From Hygrophila difformis (Eukaryota > Streptophyta > Magnoliopsida > Lamiales > Acanthaceae): a stretch of 64,000 nucleotides of DNA. The stretch spans positions 27,344,174-27,408,173 of the forward strand of contig JAOANR010000010.1 of NCBI GenBank assembly GCA_030278955.1, read 5' to 3'. Positions 55,831-64,000 of the stretch are shown here, piece by piece; the stretch's first letter is position 1; each line of letters starts with the position of its first letter. A model generated the notes under the pieces. The model was not told where the DNA came from. It did not search any database and saw only the letters and a list, made by a program, of their open reading frames with translations. A program made the translations under genes and the position numbers.

Positions 55831-57528
55831 GGACGGAAAAAAGCGACTTTCTTCTCCAAGAAACCCTTTCGTTGAATCCCTTTCCGGAAACTATTTTCTT
55901 TAATTTGTTCCATGGCGGAGGATGACGACTCTGATCACGGTGGCGTTCCACGTGACCCTTTGGAGAATCGAGTAAGCAAACGTCCAAGAGCCTCATACAG
56001 TGATATCGCACGACGTAGGGCAGGTTTTGTTCACATTACCCTTGACGAAGATCTGGCCGATGCGATGGGCGATTCCTCCGATCTTAATCTCTCCTACATT
56101 AATGGCAAGCCTTGCATCACGTTTTCAGACTCTTTCCGCACCCACCTACTGAAACCTTGGGCTCACGCTATAGTCTTCAAAGTCATCGGCAGACGCGTTT
56201 CACTCAAGATCCTTCAAACCCGGATAGAACAAATCTGGCCTACTGCCAAGAATTATGATCCTGTGGATTTAGATAACGACTACTTAGTTATTCAATTCCA
56301 ATCCGCTGAAGAAGCTAATCATGCAATCACAGGTGGTCCGTGGATGATATTAGGCCATTATCTTCATGTACAGAAGTTGGAAGCATCCTTTGATCCCAAA
56401 ACTAATGTGGTCAAATCGATGGTAGCCTGGGCAAGAGTTCCTAGTCTTACCATGCATTTGTATAATAGAAGAGTTATTGCCCTTGCAGGTTCTGTCTTAG
56501 GCCAAGTGATCAGTGTTGATTTTAACACCGGCGACACGAAGAGGGGTCGTTTTGCTCGCCTTGCCGTTCAGATCGATTTGGATAAGACATTGACCCCATG
56601 TATCTCCATTGATGGTACAGATTTCAACGTAGAATATGAGAACCTCAGGACGATTTGCTTCCAATGCGGAAAGTATGGCCATATGCAAATCGACTGCCCA
56701 TCCTTGGAAGAACAAACCGAGATTCCCCAAGTTCAGACTAACCCCAATGAAGATACTGCTCCAACGGCCAACTCTTATGGTCCCTGGATGTTTGTATAAT
56801 CTAGAAGACGTCAACCTATCAGAGCTACCAAAACGAATCCACCGGTCCCTCATTCTAAGGACAATCGCTTTTTTATTCTTGATGATGCTCCTGACCAAGT
56901 TGACCAAGTTGATCAGGTTGAGCAGCATTCCTTGTACCAGAGACCTCCTCCTGGATTCCAAAAGAATAATGCATCCCCATCAATTCCTTCAGGCCAAAGC
57001 AGAAAACCGACTGAGAAGACCTCCTCATCTAAGCAGCCTACAGCTTCTAATCGCCACCCTTCTACCTCTACAAGCTTCTGGATTCAACCATCTGGTGAAA
57101 GAGCTTACTTGTCCCACACCTCCCTAAAGGCTGATCACCACAGAGTCGTCTCCTTTGAGGATCCTTCTTCACTCAGTATCAAGAAATCGACCATCCTCCC
57201 CAATAGCCTTGGTGGTCGACCCTCAGAAGTGCCTGGTTGCACCTCACATGATCCTGACACCTCTGTAGACCCTATGGATATTGGTGATCCACCCGATGGG
57301 CTACCATCTTCAAGAGCCTCTAGTGTGCTAGCACATATCCGCATCTAATTTGCACCAACACGGTGTGCGACATCTTGTTACGAGAAAACCATATTCATTT
57401 TGGCACTGAGCATTTCATTCGTCCCCCGATCATGTTTGGGATGCTTTGATGTTTGACTCGATGGGCTTGTACCTTTTGTATCAATCTTTTGAATGATATA
57501 GGATTCGACCCCCTTTTTTCATCAAAAT
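55831..57528 (+). mobile_element. ORF1-only LINE (L1-like) inserted in the copia leader
   Basis: A 1698-bp insertion flanked by a perfect 15-bp target duplication, aaaaatattaaattt, at 55816-55830 and 57529-57543. It has an 81-bp 5' leader, a complete-length ORF1 (55912-57348, one internal stop) and a 180-bp 3' region ending ..cccccttttttcatcaaaat, A-rich into the duplication. The endonuclease/reverse transcriptase ORF2 that should follow ORF1 is absent. Since both outer ends and the target duplication are present, the element appears to have been inserted in this ORF2-less form. The ORF2 machinery must have come from elsewhere. Confidence 0.85.
55912..57348 (+). pseudogene. LINE ORF1 protein (DUF4283 plus zinc knuckle), one in-frame stop
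   Basis: The start ATGGCGGAGG gives MAEDDDSDHGG.. A DUF4283 domain spans about residues 75-190 (..AIVFKVIGRRVSLKILQTRI.., ..GGPWMILGHYLHVQ..), and a CCHC knuckle CFQCGKYGHMQIDC lies at about 249-262. The domain pair is that of plant L1 ORF1 proteins, which bind the LINE RNA. After ..SYGPWMFV a TAA (56797-56799) interrupts. The same frame then stays open for another ~182 codons, Pro/Ser/Gln-rich, to TAA at 57346. Without ORF2 downstream the protein could at most act in trans. The long open frame apart from one stop suggests a fairly young copy. Confidence 0.88.
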
Positions 57529-57543
57529 AAAAATATTAAATTT

Positions 57544-58390
57544 ATATCTCCTATTTAATTCCGATGTGATGCTATGATTTTCGGATGCGGTTAGATTGCA
57601 CAGATTTGACTGATTTATCTTGCAAGTGGTATTGCATAGTAATTTCCATAATTATTAGTTAATGTTTCTTAATTATGGATCCAATTACAACAGTTTCAAA
57701 CGTGGGCCGATTAAATACCAAAATTTTGCTCCATTCATTAAATTTTATTTACTTATGTGGTACCGGTTTTATCTGCTTGAAATTGAATGAATGCATATTC
57801 AATGACTGAATTTGTATAGTCATCATTGTGCATGAAAATGATAGTTACCTGTCACCTTACATATTTGGTTACGGTGTGGTTTAAGTTTTGGTGTTAGTCA
57901 TCCGCCAACTGTTTATTCATATATATTGTGTATAAATAAATTTAAAATACTATATTTATTTATTAATGTTATTCATGTTGTATAATTTTATATGCTTGAA
58001 AATCAAATTTAACAGACTGGCATTATTGAAGGTTATGTGTAATGGGTTCATCCAAAGGTGAATTGTTATGCATGAATTTATAATTTAATTCCAGTAACTT
58101 ATAATGCAGTCATAATATTATATTTGGATCATATGTATTGGGCCGCCTAAAGGTGGGTCATTATGGTCTAGCTTATAAAACATGTATGTCTAAAGATTGC
58201 ATATTTTTTAAGTGTTTTTTTTTTCATTGTGATTATTTTCTCATTATATGTATGAAAGAAATAAAAATTATGTTTTTAGGTTTGGCCAAATGTAAACTTA
58301 AATGCATTTTTATTAATTGTGTATATGAATCTATTAATTTATTCAAAGCACTAATGGATGATCATGAATTGTTGTAATTAGTTGTAGCTT
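57544..58390 (+). other. Leader of the plus-strand copia element
   Basis: Non-coding continuation of the copia leader after the LINE insertion. It matches the minus-strand copia leader in parts (for example ggcaaatatttggttacggtgtg-like words near 57870). No frame of note. Confidence 0.6.
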
Positions 58391-61300
58391 CGGTGAATCT
58401 TTTGGCAACATGAAACTTTGCTGTGAAATTCAATGGGCTGAATTTTGTGGAATGGTATGAGCAGATTCAATTCACACTTGGCATAATAGATTTGGATTTA
58501 GCCATTATGTTTGATGGACAGCCTGCTGCTATCAAAGACTCAAGCACTGAAAAATGACAAGTTTCTGATGAGGATGTCTATGGCAGAAAATATTAAGCCA
58601 TCCACACCCAAAACAAACAATGCCTAAAAGTTCATCCAGAAAATCAAGGAGTTTTTCAGTCAAACCTAGCAGACAAATCTATTATGGGGACGCTTATGAA
58701 TGAGCTAACCACAAAGAAATTTGATTGGTCTAAGCCAATCCATGGTCATGTGACAGAAATATCAAATCTGGCAGCAAGGCTTAAGGCAACGAGGATGGAA
58801 GTGAGTCAATCGTTCCTTGTTAAGTTCATTATGAACTCTCTTCCTGCCGAGTTTGGCCGGTTCAAAGTGAATTATAACACTGTAAAAGATAAGTGGATCC
58901 TGAAGGAAATTAAGGCCGTGCTTGTTCAGGAAGAGGGGAGGCCGAAGAAAATTCGGGACCACTCTGTCCATCTTATTGCATATGATGGTGCTAGTAGCAG
59001 CAAAGTAAACCAAGTAAAGAAAGGCAAGAAAATAGGCAAGCCCTCTATGAAAGTTGCAGGAGGCCAAGTTGAGAAGAAAGTGATTTGCTTCTTCTGCAGA
59101 AAGACTGGACATGTTAAGAAAGATTGTCCAAAGAGAAAGGCTTGGTTCGAGAAGAAAGGTATGCATTATCTTTGTGTATGCTTTGAATCAAGTCTTATCT
59201 CTACGAAAGTTAGATGGAGTTGGTTTTAAGTTTGAATTTTCCTGTGGATGTTTTATAATGTTTTTGAATAATGTTTTGTATGGCAGGTGTTTTATTCAAG
59301 ATGGGCTTTATAGCTTCAATCTTGATAATAAATTTTATAAATTCTTGTTTTATATTGAAAATAATTGTGGGATTAAACGTATGCACTGAATGAATATTCT
59401 GCTTCTTTGTGGCATCAACGTTTGGGTCACATTTCCAAAGAAAGGTTATCAAGGTTGGTGAAAAGTGAAATAATACCCAATTTGGATTTTAGTGACCGAA
59501 GTGTGTGTGTGTGTTGATTGCATTTAAGGAAAACAAACTAAAGCCACACTCTATAAAGTTGCCACTCGAAGTAATCAACTTCTTGAAATAATGCACACTG
59601 ACATTTGTGATCCATTTAACATCCCAAATTGGGGTAGAGAAAAATACTTCATCACTTTTATAGATGATTACTCTCGCTATGCTTATATATATCTGTTGCA
59701 TGAAAACTCTCAATTAGTGAATGTCTTAGAGGTGTTCGTCAGTGAGGTGGAAAGACAATTAGATATAAAAGTATAGATAGAGAGATCTGATCGAGGTGGT
59801 GAGTTAATATGATGAAAGTGGACAATGTCTTGGTCCATTTGCAAACTTCCTAAAAAGTAGAGGCATTTGTGCACAATATACAATGCCTCATACACCTCAG
59901 CAGAATGGAGTTGCTGAAAGAAGAAATCGTATTCCAATGGACATGGTTAGGAGCATGTTAAGCAATTTCTCTTTACCTTTATCCTTATGGATGTATGCAC
60001 TTAAAACAACATCATATCTTCTAAATCGGGTTCCTTCAAAAGCAGTTCCTAAGACTCCTTATGAATTGTGGACAGACAAGAAATTGAGTTTAAGGCATCT
60101 CCTGTTTGGGGTTGCCCAGCTGAAGTAAGAGTGTACAATCCACATGAAAAGAAACCTGACGCAAGGACAGTCAGTGGTTACTTCATCTGCTATCCTGAAA
60201 GGTAAAAAAGATATTGGTTTTATTATCCTAACCACAATACAAGAATAATTGAATCAATCAATGCCCGGTTCTTTGAGCATGGTTTGGTCAGTGGGAGTGA
60301 GGAACCACGAAAGGTTGATATCTTAGAAATTCAAGCTAATGTACCTTCACTTGATGTTTCTGATAAAGTTATTGTTTTTGTCGTTGTACCTCCTTCACAG
60401 AGAGTACATGAAAAACACAACAATAATAAAATTCTATTGAATGAAATAACAAACAATGAACAAATACAGACTGAAGAACCACAACCTGAAATAACTTTGA
60501 GGCGTTCTGTAAGGGAAAGAAGGCCAACTATTGCGGATGAGTATGTGGTATATAACCTTTAGCATGAAGCGTACCAAAGCATTGATGAGGAGCCAATCAG
60601 ATTTAGTCAAGCAGTGAGTAGTACTGATCCTGGAAAATGGATCAACGCCATGAAAGAAGAGATAAAATCCATGGATGAAAATGGTGTTTTGGGGTTCAAT
60701 ACCGTTGCCAGAAGGGTCTAAACAAGTCGGTTGTAGATGGATCTTTAAGATCAAACGTGACTAAAAAGGCAACATCGAACAATATAAAGCCAGACTTCTT
60801 GCCAATGGCTATACTAAGAAAGATGGCATTGATTATAAAGAAACTTTCTCTCCGGTATCAAAGAAAGACTCTTTAAGAATTGCTTTAGCTTTGGTGGTTC
60901 ATTACGACTTAGAGCTTCACCAAATGGATGTTAAAACTGCTTTTCTAAATGGAGATATGGAAGAGGAAGTGTATATGGATAAACTAGAAGGGTTTAAGGC
61001 TGCATGAAAGGAAAGTTTGGTGTGTAAGCTAAAAAAGTCGATATATGGGTTAAAACAAGCTTCCAGAAAGTGGTATTTAAAGTTTAATAGCACTATTACA
61101 TCCTACGGTTTTATAGAAAACACTGTTGATAGGTGTATCTATATGAAGGTTAGTGGGAGCAAGTTTGTAATATTAGTCCTATATGTTGATGACATTCTAC
61201 TAGCTGCTAACAATGTCGGAATGTTGCGTGAGGTGAAGAGTTTTCTCTCAAAGAACTTTGAAATGAAAGACATCGGTGAGGCCTATGTGATAAGGATTGA

Positions 61301-62160
61301 CATATTCTGGGATAGATCACAAGAATTATTAGGTTTGTCTCAAAAAGCTTATATTAATAAAGTCTTGGAGAGATTCCGAATGGATAAGTGTTAAGCTGGG
61401 ATAGTTCCAATTAAAAAAGGGGACAAAATCAGTCAAATGCAATGTCCTCGAAATGATTTGGAATGAAAGGAAATGAAAAACATTCCATATGCTTCAGTGG
61501 TGGGAAGTTTGATGTATGCTCGAACTTGTACTCGACCGGATATCAGCTTTGTTGTTGGTGTGTTGGATCGGTATAAAAATTATCATGGTATGGACTATTG
61601 GAAAGCCGCAAAGAAAGTCCTTGGGTACTTACAGGGCACCAAGGATCGCATGCTCATTTATAGGAGGGCTGATCATCTTCAAGTGATAGGCTACTCTGAT
61701 TCAGATTTTGCCGGATGTATAGATTCGAGAAAGTCTAGTTTGGCTATGTGTTTTTATGAGCTGGAGTAGCTGTATCCTGGAAGTTTGGAAAACAGTTTGT
61801 TATAGCTGCATCCACCATGGAAGCTGAATTCGTGGCATGCTTTGAAGCCACTGTTCATAGATTGTGGTTGCAGAACTTTATATCAGGGCTTGGGATTGTC
61901 GACAGTATATCCAAGCCGCTGACTATTTATTGTGACAATTCTGCAATTGTCTTCTTTTCAAAGAATGACAAGTACTCAAAAGGTGCTAAACATTTGGAGT
62001 TGAAGTACTTGGCAGTCAAAGAGGAGGTGCAATAACGTAGAGTGTCAATTGAGTATATTAGCACCAACATAATGATAGCTGATCCATTAACCAAAGGATT
62101 GCCACCCAAAACCTTTATGGGACATGTCTAACGGATGGATGTCATGGATAAATCCTTGTT
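58391..62160 (+). pseudogene. Copia gag-pol, broken (plus-strand element)
   Basis: The gag core and CCHC knuckle CFFCRKTGHVKKDC (here intact) lie in 58684-59160. Directly after the gag end (..FEKKGMHYLCVCFESS) the sequence jumps to a late protease stretch (FKFEFSCGCF..), so the WWVDSGA active-site region seen in the sister element is deleted. Integrase pieces occur at 59400-60130 (HTDICDPFN.., [20 protein letters not shown]), reverse transcriptase at 60600-61394 with YVDDILLAANN, and RNase H at 61473-62035 (GYSDSDFAGC, TMEAEFVACFEA, YCDNSA). Numerous stops and shifts separate them. Ty1/copia order is clear. Confidence 0.88.
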
Positions 62161-62502
62161 AACTTAGATTCTGCATTATTTTATATATTAAATTTATGTT
62201 GATCTTGTAAATTATGACATTCTGAGCTCAAGTGTGTATATGTTTTACTAATAAAGCTATTATTGTTGCACTATGAAATATTTGTTAAATCTTCTTGAAA
62301 GTTTGAGGCTTATATATTGACCTCAATATAAATGATATTATGTTAAAGTGGTTTGTGGTACATGGAAGGAATGAAGTCAAAGTGAAAGAGGTACAACCGT
62401 CATGACCAAATCTATTTTAACTTAAGTGTGGATTGATTGAATGTTGATATTACATCGTGTACACTTAAATTTATCATACCTTCAATATTCATAAAGTGAG
62501 CC

Positions 62503-62514
62503 AAAGTGGGAGAA
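62503..62514 (+). promoter_or_regulatory. Polypurine tract of the plus-strand copia element
   Basis: AAAGTGGGAGAA directly before the 3' LTR. The same tract stands before the 3' LTR of the minus-strand copy. Confidence 0.8.
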
Positions 62515-63009
62515 TGTTGGAAGATTTGGCTCAAATTTAAATAATTAATTGATTTTAGCTTTAGAACCCACCTTTGATGATGGAGTGTGGAATAAAATAG
62601 CCCAAATCGGAGACATTCAAAATAGTGGTCTTTAAGGAGCAATTATCAGAAAGTGGTGTACTCCACTATGCCATCTTTCCCTATATTTCGGATATAATAT
62701 CTGCATTTATAAGAGTGTGAGAACGATTAAACACACTAGACGAGATAAGAAAATATTAGAAAGAAAAGTGAGAGTGCAATAGATATTGCAGAAAAGAGAA
62801 AGTTCTGCTAATCATCAAGGAGGCATGGAAAGGAAGGCCAAGGAGAGGAGTTGAAGTAGGAACAATACGAATCAACAAGTAATGGATGCATGTAAGTAAT
62901 TATATGTGTAGAAACATGAATTCACAAATTTCCTGGGCATTATGTTTGAAAAAGGTTTACTGTATTTTTCATGAAATTATATTATTTACTAAACCTAACA
63001 ATTCTTGCA
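62515..63009 (+). repeat. 3' LTR of the plus-strand copia element
   Basis: 495 bp, starts TGTTGGAAGATTTGGC and ends CTTGCA. It is shorter than the 5' LTR by internal deletions, for example around 62610 where 'taactcc..atgcagtcaaatg' is missing. Confidence 0.88.
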
Positions 63010-63014
63010 TGTCG

Positions 63015-63749
63015 CGTCAGAGGGAGAGTGCTGTCAGAGGGAGAATCCACAGCTGCTGTTTTGGATCGCTTTCACTGCCGCTGCTGTTGCACCGCCGTTC
63101 GAGGAAGAGGGAGTCATCCTGCCGCCTAGCCCGCGCGAGGAGGAGGCCGCCGCCGTCGTATGCACTACTACTGTTGCTTTTGTTTTGATGATAGAGAGAT
63201 TTCCGTTTGTTTTGTGCGAAAATGGTTGCTTGATCTTTGATTTTGAGAACACAAACAAGATTGCAGAGGTGCGTCTTTTTCCTTTCTGTATGTTGGAGAA
63301 GACAAGAGCGTTTGTTCAATTCATAAAGATGTAAATTTCTTTATATATCTCAATTCCACGCTCATTTGTTTTAACCCTTACAGCTGCAATTTGATTTTCC
63401 TAGAAGAAAGAAAATGGAACTAGCATTTTTTATTGAAAGTATATGGCTGCGCTTTTTTTTTTTTTTTTTTTTTTTTTCCAATGAGGGAGGGCACCAAACA
63501 TTTGCCAACTTTGAAAAGCCAAACACCAAAAGGCTACACTTAACTAGTAATATGAATTCTCAATTGATCATTCTTTTGTTTTGTTCTTTTAGTCCAATAG
63601 ATTTGAATCTATTGTGCTTTGCTCCCAATTTCTTTTGATTGCATATTGATCCCAAAACTTTCAAGGATAGATGACCACCCTACTCCCAAAATTTTGTGGA
63701 ATTATTATTTTGGATCCAACAATAAATCAAGTGCTTTCGCCAGGCTCCC
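63015..63749. other. GC-rich then AT-rich spacer
   Basis: 63015-63180 continues the GC-rich sequence interrupted by the two copia elements (gccgctgctgttgcaccgcc..). Frames on both strands are open for 75-110 codons there but show no domain. A T run lies at 63456-63478. No gene called. Confidence 0.5.
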
Positions 63750-64000
63750 TGTAACACCCCGGTTTTTGGTCACCCAGGTCGGGATGTGTAACACCCCGGT
63801 TTTTGGTCACCCAGGTCGGGATGTCACCGCCACACCTCCCTAGTAAGACATGGTTTCTCCGGCTTACTAAAGAGATGCAAGGCTAGGTATTTCAGTATTT
63901 AAAATATTTAAAACATTTGCAAACAGCCCATACAATATAAATTCGAAAATAATAATATCATAATGCAGCGGAAATAATATTTAAGTATAATATTGCAGCG
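63750..64000 (-). mobile_element. Start of another Tekay-family LTR, with duplicated tip (truncated by window end)
   Basis: From 63787 the sequence matches the first ~215 bp of the LTRs at 4307 and 12859 with substitutions and small indels. The first 37 bp of the LTR (tgtaacaccccggtttttgg..) also occur directly before, at 63750-63786, as a head-to-tail copy. The element continues past the window. In this family the plus-strand TGTAACACC edge is the 3' end of the LTR on the minus strand. Confidence 0.85.

Larger units (their letters stand above)
54875..63009 (+). mobile_element. Ty1/copia LTR retrotransposon, degenerate, plus strand, with nested LINE
   Basis: LTRs are 54875-55471 (5') and 62515-63009 (3', about 100 bp shorter). 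TGTCG is duplicated at 54870-54874 and 63010-63014. The primer binding site TGGTATCAGAGC is at 55474-55485 and the polypurine tract AAAGTGGGAGAA at 62503-62514. It is closely related to the minus-strand element at 47480-54723. A LINE is inserted in its leader (55831-57528). Coding parts carry many stops, and a deletion has removed the protease active site. Confidence 0.92.

Noticed and set aside
57135..57344. 69-codon minus-strand frame over LINE ORF1
   Set aside because: Antisense shadow of the ORF1 coding frame.
63005..63334. Overlapping 100-110-codon frames in GC-rich sequence on both strands
   Set aside because: No domain, several frames open at once, and the region is split by the copia target site.

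Overview
The window is plant nuclear DNA, most likely from a eudicot. It is AT-rich, has GT-AG introns, and carries plant-type Ty3/gypsy and Ty1/copia elements, Mutator-like (MULE) genes, Stowaway MITEs, a tRNA-derived SINE and a nuclear-encoded ribosomal protein S16 gene with plant site II promoter motifs. I cannot name the species. Transposable elements make up most of the sequence. The only gene that looks like an ordinary host housekeeping gene is RPS16 at 38.3-39.6 kb.

Layout. 1-0.97 kb: right part of a terminal-inverted-repeat (TIR) element with iterated TCGCTGAAA motifs. 2.9-16.25 kb: a three-level nest. A MULE of about 1.45 kb (245-bp TIRs, perfect 9-bp target duplication) was hit in its left TIR by a second TCGCTGAAA element. 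An 11.1-kb chromovirus of the Tekay/Del type inserted into its interior, on the minus strand, with 2.6-kb LTRs about 1% diverged and target duplication AAATA. 16.25-26.6 kb: AT-rich spacer with a SINE, a possible Helitron end, three Stowaway MITEs and an antisense relic of a ULP-like gene. 26.6-36 kb: two convergent multi-exon genes typical of MULEs, a plus-strand Ulp1/C48-type cysteine protease gene and a minus-strand FAR1-type MULE transposase gene. All seven transposase exons join in frame to 806 codons. 38.3-39.6 kb: RPS16. 41.2-43.4 kb: three more MITEs. 43.6-45.5 kb: a badly degraded and internally rearranged Helitron helicase. 46.0-47.0 kb: a probable solo LTR. 47.5-63.0 kb: two Ty1/copia elements of one family in opposite orientation, each with a perfect 5-bp target duplication, split by 146 bp of GC-rich sequence. 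The second carries a nested LINE that has ORF1 but no ORF2. 63.75 kb to the end: another LTR of the Tekay family, with its first 37 bp duplicated.

How the parts relate. The ULP-like and FAR1/MULE genes converge on an 0.9-kb spacer and fit a single MULE that carries a ULP gene, but I could not find its TIRs. The ULP gene shows a duplicated exon with an in-frame stop, a one-base G-run shift near its 3' end, and Asn in place of the usual catalytic Asp. Both copia elements are broken. The Tekay element is young, yet has a stop between gag and protease and a frame change between protease and reverse transcriptase. Exon boundaries and element ends were read by eye from splice consensus, reading frame and repeat matching.
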